Assembly: GCA_903939765.1 (NCBI GenBank)
Contig: CAJAIK010000034.1
Coordinates: 1-64,000, forward strand
Origin: an uncultured Chlorobiaceae bacterium
GTDB taxonomy: Bacteria > Bacteroidota > Chlorobiia > Chlorobiales > Chlorobiaceae
DNA length: 64,000 nt
Direction: 5' to 3'
The notes beneath the pieces were generated by a model, which did not search any database, had not been told where the DNA came from, and saw nothing but the letters and a program-made list of their open reading frames with translations. This document shows, piece after piece, positions 41,901 through 51,700 of this stretch. The number at the start of each line of letters is the position of its first letter. Position 1 is the first letter of the stretch. Both the position numbers and the translations under genes were made by a program.

Positions 41901-42270
41901 CTTTTTGCAGTTTATCCCCGTCTTTCTTTTGAAGCTTATTGTCCTCCTTTTTCCGGATTTTCTCTTCCGGTGCTGAGGCTTTCTGGATTTTTTCTTCTTC
42001 TTTTTTCTGAAGCTTCTCGTCAGGTGCCCGCTGCAATTTCTCCTCTTTGGCTGGCGACTGCGTTGCCGACGAAGGCATTCTCATGACGTTATCAGCCATC
42101 CTGTCAGCCTCCTGCTCAAGCTTGTCTCCGGGCTTGCTGACAGTCATTTTCATCTGAACGGCAGGCGCAAAAAAATCACCGCCACCTTTTTTGGCAAAGA
42201 AAGGCCCCTTTGCCGCCCGCATTGCAGCAGCCGAGGTCGTTGTGGATGATTTTTCTGCGCTTGTTTTCAT
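38995..42270 (-). CDS. eCIS-associated DUF4157 protein, putative cargo effector with variable C-terminal domain
   Basis: 1091 aa; 'MEPRFNADFSKVRVHSDPQAATLSNQLSARAFTHQNNIFFSRDQYQPGSSEGKQLLAHELTHTVQQG' is DUF4157 with HExxH-like 'HELTH'; K/Q/E repeats at N-term. Confidence 0.88.
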   Translation of the reverse strand: MKTSAEKSSTTTSAAAMRAAKGPFFAKKGGGDFFAPAVQMKMTVSKPGDKLEQEADRMADNVMRMPSSATQSPAKEEKLQRAPDEKLQKKEEEKIQKASAPEEKIRKKEDNKLQKKDGDKLQKAPASEEKLQRKGSDNAPSAGANLQSVIESRSGGGQPLSSDVRNYMEPRFNADFSKVRVHSDPQAATLSNQLSARAFTHQNNIFFSRDQYQPGSSEGKQLLAHELTHTVQQGHAVQRSPQVSTTAAPPTIQRLFGFDLDPRSFFANAAAAIPGFTMLTVVIGSNPITGASVDRSPGNVLRGAIEMIPVAGALISQALDNHGIFEKVSVWASQQFSTLSDIGSSIRKSISDFITNFDILSPGAMLERGKQLITEPIARIKNFAGSLKDGIVTFIKDAILKPIAAFAKANVPNGYDLLCAVLGKDPISGEPVPQTAENLIAPFMKLIGQEEVWENMKKSNAIGRAWAWFQKALSTVKGFVQELPTLFLNAFKALEVIDIILIPRAFGKLVGVFGSFAGRFISWAGTAVWNLLEIIFDAVSPGALGYIKKTGSAIKSIFQNPLPFVGNLVKAAKQGFLNFATNIGGHLKAGLIDWLTGSLSGVYIPQALNLAELGKFALSILGITWSQIRGKIVKVLGPNGEKIMQGLETGFDIVVALVKGGPAAAWELIKEKLTDLKDTVISGIVGFVTDTVVKKAIPKLIAMFIPGAGFISAIISIYDTVMVFVEKISKIIQVVTAFIDSIVTIAAGNITAAANRVESILGGLLSLAISFLAGFLGLGKITDKIKAVIEKVRLTVDKAIDAVIAWIVGKAKKLFSKLFGKGDKPDDRTPEQKQADLDKAISEAQLLQADPKATEASIKKELNRIKTRYRMKSLEVVVDADNESEETLHIVGEINPKKPTSASRIKKDGTVGPLGIERKMLTWEESTLKTFLSDNIWNTLSAVPGTYESAEVDIRHKVSISDTIKNTDEAIKPKSVDEAAKMLTNKGFAPNKKSKPGIVDSARSFLQKANNDPDNLFLGPARANRGIGRRYDPGDGGKASDSKHDKQKSDFVEKWGFKDEEFKITIERKSIKRGTIDIVETKKSQGTKDIS

Positions 42271-42301
42271 AGCTCCGGCATTATGACGTCAAACTTCCCG
42301 A

Positions 42302-44194
42302 CTACACCCACTCAACCCTGAGCATATCCGGCATCCACGGCAGCTTGATCATTGAAATACCCCAGGGAAGCTGCTCCAGAAGAATGTCGCATGCATTTTG
42401 TTCTATCTGCAATAACCACTCCCCATTATCAAGCAGGGAGAGTTTTCCGGAACGCTTGAGAAACGTCTCCCGAAGGCCTTCCGCTCCAGTGTTTTTCAAG
42501 ACCTCCCAGTGACGAATAACGGCAGCAAGCAAAGCTTCAGCTTCATCCTGCTCATCTACTGTAAGTATAATATCCGATTCAACCACGGCACCAAACGAAG
42601 TATTACTCAGAATTTTTGGAATCACTAACTCATATTCCAGAGCAGTGCTGTTTCCGGTGGCCAGAAAATACAACAGGTAAATAGCCCTGTTGGGGTGGAG
42701 AAGTTTTTCGTCATCAGCAATACCCAATGCTCTGAACAGTTGAGGCAGAAACGGATGCAGAAGAACCAGCCCTGACAGTCCTGTATAAATGCCCGTTTTT
42801 GCATAGGGATGCTGCGAAACGAACTTCTTCGCTTTGGCGGACTGATGATGGGCCCCTTTTTCTCCTTCATCTGAACCTTCGGATTGTTTTACTGCACGGG
42901 CCGGTTCTGCCAGATGCTGCGCCTGATTATTGTCCGTTGCCGTATGTGATTGCTCTTCTCTCTCCGACAAGACGGAACCCTGCGTTGTGCTCTCACCATG
43001 AGCACCCTTTTGCACTTCATCAACACCTTCAGATTGTTGTGACGGGCTGGATGACTCGCTCTGACGTTTCGCCGGCTCGGTATGGCCACTCTCTGGTTGA
43101 GATTGCTCTTCTCTCTCCAATGGTATTAAACCTGATGTTGAGCTCTCGCCATGAGCACCCTTTTGCGCTTCATCAACACCTTCAGATTGTTGTGACTGGC
43201 TGGATGACTCGCTCTGCCGTTTCGCCGGCTCGGTATGGCCACTCTCTGGATGCGATTGGTCTTCTCCCACTGAGGTTACTGAAGCATCCGCTGTTCTTTT
43301 CTGATAAACATTCGGTTGTTCTTTGTCTGCATCATCATCAGTTGCTGATGAACTGGCTGAGACGGATAACAAATCAGACCGGCAAGGGTAAAGCAGAGTT
43401 TCACACACTTCTTCCGGGATACCCTGCGCCGTCAAAAAAGCGGTAGTTTCCCTCTGAACATAGGCTTCCGTTAAAGAACTGCCTGATGCAATACCGCCAA
43501 AAGCACACTCCCATATCTCCTGCTCAAGCCGTTTCGCATCAAAAAGTGATGTATCAGAAGATCGAAGCAAGGGTAAAATCCCGTCGAGAACTTTTTTTCC
43601 TTCCGTCGAAATCAATTCAAGGAGGCTTTCAAGAAAAGCAGGAGTAAACTGCCGAATCAACCTTTTGCGGGCAGTTGCTGATGAAAGTGCTTCAATAACC
43701 TCATTTTTGAAAAGCTCAAAAGCACCTCCACTCCCCTCCGGCTCTTTCAGGGAGTCTTGTATCAACTTTTCAAATTCCGAACCGGAAGGCAGATAAAATG
43801 ACCAAGGCAGCGTGCCGTTTTTCAAAAAAAAGAGAAACGCCTCATTGATTACCTGCTGTTTTGTTTTGCACTGAATATTGCCCAAAGTGTTTGAAAGCTT
43901 ATCCGTCTGAGGTAGATCTTGAAGATATTGCACAAGAGCCCTGGCGACCATGTCTGGCAAGTCATGCTCCAACCGCTCAAGCTGCACTGTTCCGGCATCG
44001 ATGTCGAGCCGTTCAATAGTCAGGTAACCGTCAATCGGAACAGACCGATTCAATGCTTCTTCAAAGGCTGGCAGCAGCCGGTTCTGGCAAAAATCGGGCA
44101 GAGTGCGCTGCAAACTCTGCCCGTCTGATTCCGTTCCATACATCTCGACATCGATAAACTGACGACGAATGATATGATGCTGAATGTTCGCCAT
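42302..44194 (-). CDS. Contractile injection system tape-measure-like protein
   Basis: 630 aa; N-term 'HHIIRRQFIDVEMYGTESDGQSLQRTLPDFCQNRLLPAFEEALNR' and C-term 'LPWGISMIKLPWMPDMLRVEW' typical of CIS_TMP family. Confidence 0.8.
   Translation of the reverse strand: MANIQHHIIRRQFIDVEMYGTESDGQSLQRTLPDFCQNRLLPAFEEALNRSVPIDGYLTIERLDIDAGTVQLERLEHDLPDMVARALVQYLQDLPQTDKLSNTLGNIQCKTKQQVINEAFLFFLKNGTLPWSFYLPSGSEFEKLIQDSLKEPEGSGGAFELFKNEVIEALSSATARKRLIRQFTPAFLESLLELISTEGKKVLDGILPLLRSSDTSLFDAKRLEQEIWECAFGGIASGSSLTEAYVQRETTAFLTAQGIPEEVCETLLYPCRSDLLSVSASSSATDDDADKEQPNVYQKRTADASVTSVGEDQSHPESGHTEPAKRQSESSSQSQQSEGVDEAQKGAHGESSTSGLIPLEREEQSQPESGHTEPAKRQSESSSPSQQSEGVDEVQKGAHGESTTQGSVLSEREEQSHTATDNNQAQHLAEPARAVKQSEGSDEGEKGAHHQSAKAKKFVSQHPYAKTGIYTGLSGLVLLHPFLPQLFRALGIADDEKLLHPNRAIYLLYFLATGNSTALEYELVIPKILSNTSFGAVVESDIILTVDEQDEAEALLAAVIRHWEVLKNTGAEGLRETFLKRSGKLSLLDNGEWLLQIEQNACDILLEQLPWGISMIKLPWMPDMLRVEWV
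42890..43262 (-). repeat. 51-aa (153-bp) internal tandem repeat in tape-measure-like gene
   Basis: 'gattgctcttctctctcc...' recurs at 42948 and 43101; protein unit EEQSQPESGHTEPAKRQSESSSPSQQSEGVDEVQKGAHGESTTQGSVLSER, roughly 2-3 copies. Confidence 0.85.
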
Positions 44195-44252
44195 GCTCTC
44201 TTTTCAGATATTGCCCGATTTAAGGCAAAAGTTACGTAAAGGCAAATAGTCA

Positions 44253-47200
44253 CTAAAGTCTCACATCAATCGTCTCTTTCAGTATCACGCGACAGCCGTT
44301 ATCCGCAAAAAAAGCCGTAACGCTAACCGATTTAGTCCCGGAACTATTCCCTGTGAATGTAAATGATGCTTTACCAAGATTTGCCATGGCGGGTTTGGCG
44401 TCCTGCACTTCCCAAAGATAAGCGATCGGTTTGTCTTTGCCCGACGACATCGCACTCAAGGTCACCGTATTGGCGGACCACTCAACGTTGATTTTTTCAA
44501 GCATAAAATCCGGAGGATTATCCCGGCATAGCGATTCAGGTGGAGTGTTCTTGCATTTGTCTGTTTTGACATGGTCGAATGCGGGGATAGTAACAATTTC
44601 CCCACTCAAGCCCTTCATAAGAGTACCTTCACGATTATAGGTAAAACTCAAACTTTCCGTTAAATCGCCTCTGTTGAAATTTGAACTAATCTGGATATTG
44701 AAATTCAGGCACTCAAAATATTCGATCCACAATATCCCCAATTTGCCAGGCTCAGGAGCGACTGATTGTCTGAATACCAGTGTCAACCAATCTTCCCGGC
44801 CGCTCTCTTTCACAATGAGAGTATTGATCTGTTGCAACCAGTCAACCACGAGGCCTTCAAAATTCTTGTTTAAATCATCCGGGTTAACGATCTGAACGAT
44901 CCGATTTATCTTGCTGGAGATATCGATCGTTTCGATCGTTTTGCCATTGAGGAACTCAAAAGAAAAGGCCTCTATTTTGAGTGTACATTTCATATAACGC
45001 CGGTTTGCATCGGGCTCGGGGAGCCAGAAGCGATAACCACGACGCAGAGCAATGCCAGCACAAGGCAGGTCACAACAAGTGTGGCTGACTTCTGTTTTAT
45101 AAGAACAATCATGGCTATCAACAATCTCAATATCTCCCGTCTTTCCGCTTTCAATCGGTTTTGAGGTATACTCGTTTCCGGGAATATCTGTTCCGTTAAC
45201 CCGGTAAGGGGGTGTTCCTCCGCTGATGGAAAGGGTCGCCGTGTAAGAGCTGGAATCTTTATTGCACTCATAGATCGGATCGCCGATACTGATCCGTGAT
45301 GGAACAATAATGGTTTTAGGGGCAGAATCCCTGTTTTCGGCATCACGCACCATCAAATTATGAGTACCAGCCTTCAGGAAAATATCTTTTAATTCCTGGT
45401 AGTCTTGATCATCGATTTTGATGGTATATGGAGGTGAGCCACCTTTCACTTCGACATCCACAGATGAAAATCCATCCGAGTTGGGACAACCGATTACAAC
45501 ATTGAATATCGGTGGTTTAACGCAGATATGGCTGACTTCCGTTTTAACCGAGCAATGACGACTATCAACGACCTCAATACCAACCCCGGTGCCGCTTTCA
45601 ATCGGTTTTGTGGTGTAATCGTTTCCGGGAATATCTGTGCCGTTAACCCTGTAAGGCGGTGTTCCTCCGCTGATGGAAAGGGTCGCCGTATAAGAGCCGG
45701 AATCTTTACTGCACTCATAGATCGGATCGGCAATGGTAATGCGTGATGGAACAATAATGGTTTTAAGGGCAGATTCCGTATTGTCATCATCACGAATCAC
45801 CAACGTATAGTCTCCTGATTTCAAGGATAGAGGACTTTCCAGTGGCTGATAGTTTTTTTGGCCGACTTTAATGCTGTAGGGAGGCAACCCACCTCGAACT
45901 TCGACATCAACCGTTGAAAACCCTTCCACATTGGGACATCCGATTTTCACACTGAATGTGGGTGCTATTTTTGGTAAAACGAATTGCACCGCAGCACCAT
46001 CACTGGAGATCAGGTAAGGCAGAAAAAAGTCTGCGATTACAATTCCGTCTTCGAGTTCGTTAACGGTAGTTGAAATGATTTTTGAGGCTGGATCGATAAA
46101 GGTCAACGTTGGCAGTTCCAGGTTAAGGTCCGGATTTTGATCGATCAACGAGCCAAGCACGAATCGGATATCCTGATCCAATGCAAGAGCTTTATTACTG
46201 CTGATGCGTCCGATTGCATCCGCCAATGCCACCTTGCTGAACCCTTGAGCACCAAGGACACTCTTGACGAATACTTGACTGTTGAGGCCTGTTTCGGTTG
46301 CATTGTCCATCACCGATTTCTCCGCGGTGTTGCCAGAAAGTGCTACCGCTTTCGGTGTATCCGGAACTGCACGAGCAACATTGGTAATAACATTTTTGTC
46401 GAAAACAAGTTGCGGGGCTGGATTTTGGTGATAAACGATGATAAAGGTACCCCCGAGAGGCACCCCTGCTTTATGCTGAATACCTGGGTGATCTTGCAGG
46501 AAGCGATTGAGAAACTGCTTCTTTTTCAGTTCGCCGAGGCGACGGATATACTCGTCATGAATGGACTTGATCGGATCGAGTTTACAGGAAAAAAGCACGT
46601 CATCAAAATGATCAATCAAATCTTCCTGTGGAATAAAGATCTGAAACTGTTCCGAAATGGTAGCAACTGCTTCGGAACGAAAATATCGTAACAGGCTTAA
46701 CAAATCCTGGTATTTATTCTCAAAATCTGCAAAGGCAAGCGCGTCAAGTGTCGCCGGAAGGATCTCGGATAGCTTCGAAAAGTAGTAAATCGACACAGCA
46801 TGTGCGTAGAAAGATTCCGGTAACTCACTACTTCCGGCTGTAGTACCAGAAAAAAGAAAACAATAGACCGTCAGAAGAGCATTTTTATCAATCCTGTTTT
46901 GATCTACATCAATGTATGGTCTTGGCTGAAAAAGAGTAAGATGTTTTTCGTACCAGGCGCCTGCACTGCCAGCAGGATACGTATAATTTGGTGCATGGGT
47001 TTTGAGCAATGCGTGTGCAGGAGTCCCTGACGATAATTTGCTTTCTGCGATTTGCACGTCGTAGAGATAACGAATGCCTTCAGTCAGGGTTGTCAACACC
47101 TCTTCGCGAAGAGCATCGTACAATGCTTCAAGATCCTGAAAACGTGTGGATTCTTTACTTAAATCGATTGTTTGCGTCTCATCGTATACCCCACTCCGCA

Positions 47201-48737
47201 AGGCGATAACCTCAACAGGAAGCCGGTATTGTGTTTTGCATGACAAGAGCGTTCTCAACACAATCTGATAGTTTTTTCCCAAATGACCTTCAATACGCAA
47301 AAAATTGTACGGTTCCAGGTCATAACCAAGCGGGTTACGGACAAAATCAGGTACAACTGCGGGATATTCGTAGACACGATAGCTCAAATTCTGGTTTGCA
47401 CGGTTTCGTCGTGTTTTTTCGCTACTCCAAAGCTGATATAACGGCGGGGTACCGTTTTGCCGATAATAATAGGGAATGGCCTTGTCAGATAGAGGCCCTC
47501 CGCCGAAGATGCTTGGGGTAATGCGGACTTGAGAGTCAGTCGTGACGTTGAAAAAGAGTGCCTTGATTATTGGCAATAAGCCCGGTTCATTGGTGAAACT
47601 TTGTGTCATTTCCACCATGCGTCTGAAAAGTTGCACAACCTCCCTGGAGCGTTCAGAACAATCGCCGATGGCGGGCGATACCAAAAAATTCTGCCGATAA
47701 ATGACTGGTTGGTTTTCGGGATACAACAACCCGAGCATCAAATGGTGCGGAAAGACTCCTTCTTGCGGACAGCACGCACAGAACAGTTCAGCCCCCTTCC
47801 AGCGAAACTCATTATATGCACGCAGCAAGTCATCGAATAAATCATAGTAATACTGAAGGAAGCGTACTTGAGCAGATGTTGTGGGAGCAGTGTCAAGAAA
47901 GCTGACGGCATCGAGAAAAGAGCCGTTCGAATCAGTCACAAAGGGATCGGTTGGAAAAACCTCCCCGAGTAATGGTTTGAATGCAGTATAAGCTGCACTC
48001 AGCGCTGTAGCGGTTTTTTCGGCCAGTTGGCTGGTATTGAATACCTTGAGAAAGGATAAATAAATGTTGTTGGATGTTGCCGGGCGGCTGTTTGGCACAT
48101 CGAAGCGAGGCAGGCAGATATCGGGCAAATGCAATTTCTCCAGCAGCACGGATTCAATATCACTGGAAGTTAATTTGCTGTTCAGCCCATTTGCTCTTTT
48201 GATGATCAGTTCCATGTCTCCCCGCTTGATCAACAGGGGTTTAATGCTCACCGTCACGGACGATCCCTTGTCGTCGCAGTTTTTCAGGCTGCAATTGCGG
48301 AGGCTTTGTTTTTTTAATTCAAGAAACAGCAATACCACCTTATCGACGAGAAACAGCGGCTCTTGTGGGTCCGCTCCCAACATGACGGGATTTTTTTCAC
48401 CGGCTTGAAACAATTCCCACAAGGGATAGTCTTTGAACTCCGGATAATCTGATTTGTTCGGAATGGTATATGCCCGATAGGATACCAATTGCATATCAGG
48501 CACGAAAACCAGGTAACCCAGCGACGTTATGCCACAACCTTTCGATACATGAATTGCCTTGCCACTGCTGCCATCGGTGAGCGTGATCTCCATACCGCAG
48601 ACAATACCAATGCCGATCAGATTGGCTCGTGTCAGGCGTTCTTGCTCGTCCAGATAGCTGAAGATTTCATTCAGATGCTCGCTGGTTAACACCTGATTGG
48701 CTTCAAAGATCGGATAGTTCTCTTGTGTAGGTTTCAT
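44253..48737 (-). CDS. Large eCIS-associated protein with SprB-like repeats
   Basis: 1494 aa; 'MKPTQENYPIFEANQVLTSEHLNEIFSYLDEQERLTRANLIGIGIVCGM'; two 'SISGGTPPYRVNGTDIPGN' modules; in operon. Confidence 0.72.
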   Translation of the reverse strand: MKPTQENYPIFEANQVLTSEHLNEIFSYLDEQERLTRANLIGIGIVCGMEITLTDGSSGKAIHVSKGCGITSLGYLVFVPDMQLVSYRAYTIPNKSDYPEFKDYPLWELFQAGEKNPVMLGADPQEPLFLVDKVVLLFLELKKQSLRNCSLKNCDDKGSSVTVSIKPLLIKRGDMELIIKRANGLNSKLTSSDIESVLLEKLHLPDICLPRFDVPNSRPATSNNIYLSFLKVFNTSQLAEKTATALSAAYTAFKPLLGEVFPTDPFVTDSNGSFLDAVSFLDTAPTTSAQVRFLQYYYDLFDDLLRAYNEFRWKGAELFCACCPQEGVFPHHLMLGLLYPENQPVIYRQNFLVSPAIGDCSERSREVVQLFRRMVEMTQSFTNEPGLLPIIKALFFNVTTDSQVRITPSIFGGGPLSDKAIPYYYRQNGTPPLYQLWSSEKTRRNRANQNLSYRVYEYPAVVPDFVRNPLGYDLEPYNFLRIEGHLGKNYQIVLRTLLSCKTQYRLPVEVIALRSGVYDETQTIDLSKESTRFQDLEALYDALREEVLTTLTEGIRYLYDVQIAESKLSSGTPAHALLKTHAPNYTYPAGSAGAWYEKHLTLFQPRPYIDVDQNRIDKNALLTVYCFLFSGTTAGSSELPESFYAHAVSIYYFSKLSEILPATLDALAFADFENKYQDLLSLLRYFRSEAVATISEQFQIFIPQEDLIDHFDDVLFSCKLDPIKSIHDEYIRRLGELKKKQFLNRFLQDHPGIQHKAGVPLGGTFIIVYHQNPAPQLVFDKNVITNVARAVPDTPKAVALSGNTAEKSVMDNATETGLNSQVFVKSVLGAQGFSKVALADAIGRISSNKALALDQDIRFVLGSLIDQNPDLNLELPTLTFIDPASKIISTTVNELEDGIVIADFFLPYLISSDGAAVQFVLPKIAPTFSVKIGCPNVEGFSTVDVEVRGGLPPYSIKVGQKNYQPLESPLSLKSGDYTLVIRDDDNTESALKTIIVPSRITIADPIYECSKDSGSYTATLSISGGTPPYRVNGTDIPGNDYTTKPIESGTGVGIEVVDSRHCSVKTEVSHICVKPPIFNVVIGCPNSDGFSSVDVEVKGGSPPYTIKIDDQDYQELKDIFLKAGTHNLMVRDAENRDSAPKTIIVPSRISIGDPIYECNKDSSSYTATLSISGGTPPYRVNGTDIPGNEYTSKPIESGKTGDIEIVDSHDCSYKTEVSHTCCDLPCAGIALRRGYRFWLPEPDANRRYMKCTLKIEAFSFEFLNGKTIETIDISSKINRIVQIVNPDDLNKNFEGLVVDWLQQINTLIVKESGREDWLTLVFRQSVAPEPGKLGILWIEYFECLNFNIQISSNFNRGDLTESLSFTYNREGTLMKGLSGEIVTIPAFDHVKTDKCKNTPPESLCRDNPPDFMLEKINVEWSANTVTLSAMSSGKDKPIAYLWEVQDAKPAMANLGKASFTFTGNSSGTKSVSVTAFFADNGCRVILKETIDVRL
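45070..45960 (-). repeat. Tandem duplication (about 450 bp) encoding SprB-like modules
   Basis: '...TIIVPSRI(T/S)I(A/G)DPIYEC(S/N)KDS(G/S)SYTATLSISGGTPPYRVNGTDIPGN' occurs twice. Confidence 0.82.
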
Positions 48738-48777
48738 TGTACAGTTGTTAGGCTGTTATCAGGTAGTTTCCGGATAA

Positions 48778-51700
48778 TTAATACAAGGGCAACTCCCCTA
48801 ACGCAGTATTGTCAAGACGCACCGGATTTTGGTCGCTGCCGTCATCGCAATCATGCAAGGTTGCCACAGGATAAGTGTTGCTCAAGTTGCCAAGCAGATT
48901 GACGAGAATCCATAGCCGACATGAGCTCTTGCTGTAAGAGTTGTAACGATCATTCAGGAAATTTGTAATATCTGTAGCCGCATTTTTATTGGCGATCTTG
49001 TCACTGATAAGATTGTTGCAGATACTGATGGTGTCGGCAATAAATTCGTTTTCTGCAATATTGCACGCTGTGCCGGCCTTTATCTTCTTTTGCATCCACT
49101 GATAAAAAAGCTGCCCATATCTTGCCAGAATATCCTTTGCGCAGTCGCAGACACTGGTTTCACGCGTAACGGTGGTCAGATTTGCTCGAAGAAGGGCTTC
49201 AACCCGCTCATGCAGTCGCTCCTCCGTCCAGTCGATTTCAGCATTGGCTTCAAGCCACAGAAGCCATGCCTCTTCGAAATTTTCGAACTCTCCATCATTA
49301 CTGACCCAGCAGATTTTGCCGAGCAGGTGCGATGGTGTTTCCTGGCGGATAGTACGTTCGGCAAAGCGGCGCATCTCCAAATTCTCATTATAGAGCTTTG
49401 TCCACCCAGGCATGACAAAGGTGAGTCTGAACGAGTAAGGGTCTTCATCACCACAGGTTACCGTACTACAGCCTCCCTCGGAACAGGCTGGATAAAGCGC
49501 ATCTCCGGGGAATTTTGGCCTCAGCAAAAGATGTTCTATGACCATCAACCGTTCGTTGGCGCTCCATGCCATCAACTCTTCCATACATTGTTCAGCCTCA
49601 CTCTTTTTACTGAACAATAAAGGGTGGTCAGCCTGAAGCTTTGTTTTCTTTTCTGTAAGTTTGAGCTGAAACAGGCCGGAATTTTGCTTACGAACTATTT
49701 TATAATTCACCGATTGATTCATCCTGACAAGGATATCACGGAAAGCTTTTATGTTCCCTTTTCCCGAAAAATGAGTGGGGACAGTGATCTTTCCTTTCAG
49801 CCATTCTCTACCGATGCGATCCTTCAAGATGAATACGACTGTATCAGCCTTGTCGTTTATCGAACGAATCTCATTGACAACAAAAGCAAGATCGGGATAA
49901 CCCAGCAACAAGCTTATGCGCTTTTTGATGCCGGATTCATTGTACTGCTGTTCTGACTCCGACTCAACGTTGTTGAATGGAACTGGCCGGGAGTAATTAA
50001 ACGCTTTTGCCCGATCATGACTGATCAGCGGGTAAACCGTGAGAAATGAAATCTTGTCTTCGATCAGGCGTTTGAGCGCAACTTTTTTGCCATTCACCTT
50101 GCTCAGAAGCAGCGCGTATTCACTGAACTGCTCGCCGAACCGGGCCAGAATGTGGTTGAGAAACTGATTACGCCGCTGAAGAAACTCGGGCAAGGTTTCG
50201 GTTATCTCTTCCAATACTCCCGTCTTGTAATGATCGTTTTTTATCTCATCAAACCCCTGAATCAATTTTTCACTGAATGCTTTGACAAAATAGGTTCGCT
50301 TTATTGCAGAGTCGAGCGAGAAGAGATCGGCCGTATGGCGCAGTTGCGCCAGGGCATTGCCGAGAATCTGCTCAAACACCAGCAAATACGCTTTCATCTG
50401 TTTTGCCTGGCCTCGCCTCAAGCTGGAAACACGGGAAGGTAATCCGCTTGTGCCAATGCCATAGACCTGGGGCAAGCTATACTGCACCGGAGAATACTCT
50501 TCGGGATTTCTGAACCTTCCTTTGGGGATACTCAGATCATAGTCAAGATTTTTGTTCTTTGGACGTCCTGCCTCGCCGTAGAGCTGATTCAACGTATCCA
50601 GTGCCTCATCCATCCGGGGCAGAAACGGGAGACCATTCTTGTAAAACAGGAAGCGAGAAAGATTCCGATAGAGACGGGGCTGATGCTGCTTGCTGAGGTA
50701 GAGCTGCCAGGATGCGCTGGTTTTATCGGGATCAAATGCTCCATTGATTCCATCAGGATCGGCCATACCCTTTACGGCATTGCCTTCAGCATCGTACCTG
50801 GTCAGTAACAACTGATTGATGGAAATCACACCTTCGATCTCCATCAACCGGTTAATGATATCCGATACCCTCAGCACAGATTTGAGCGAAGAGGCCTCAA
50901 GATCGCCCGGCTTGATGAAACCGCTGTCAAGTTCCGGGCCATTGAAGATCTCTTCCACGGCTTCACCGGCATCCAGCAACTCCTGCAAGGTATGGAACCG
51001 GATCGGAGGATTGAGATACTGTTCGATCTCAAACCAGATTCGAGCCTGTACCCATTCAATGTCCACATCAGGCTTGACTTCCACATCGGCACAGACGGCA
51101 ACGTCCTCAACGCCAACGATGCTGATGCTGCACCAATCCTCATCCAGATTGCGATGAGCATGCAGAGAAGATTTTGCACTCTCTACGGCAGCTTTATAAG
51201 CCGTCTCTTTATGGTAAAAACGCTCAAGAAAAAAAACGGCATACCTCTCCTGAAACTTTTTTCTCAATTCCGGAATACCGTTAAAACTCTTGAGCCAGGA
51301 GCTGAACACTTGCGCGCTGTTGACAAAAATGCGCAAAGCGATGTTGCTGATGGTAAAAGATGAGGCTGGTATTGTATGACAATCAACCTTCAAGTCAAGA
51401 TAAAAGACATTCCGCCAATTCTTGCGAATGTAGCTGTACTGGTTTTCATCTTCAGTTTGAAACTCATCAGCCTTGATGGTAAAGACGTTGTCGTCGCTAT
51501 TTTTGGTTTTACCAAGCCTTGTGAGTTGAATGGTCGAAATCGCTTGCAAATCGAAGTCAGAATTGGCCATATCAGGGAAGCGCACCTCCAGAAGAATTTC
51601 ATGGGCACCTTCGTCATCATGAAAAAACTCCTTGTACTCTATCTTGTGGTCATTCAGGTCGCCAAGTACCGGATCAGCTTCCAATTCGAGCAACACATCG

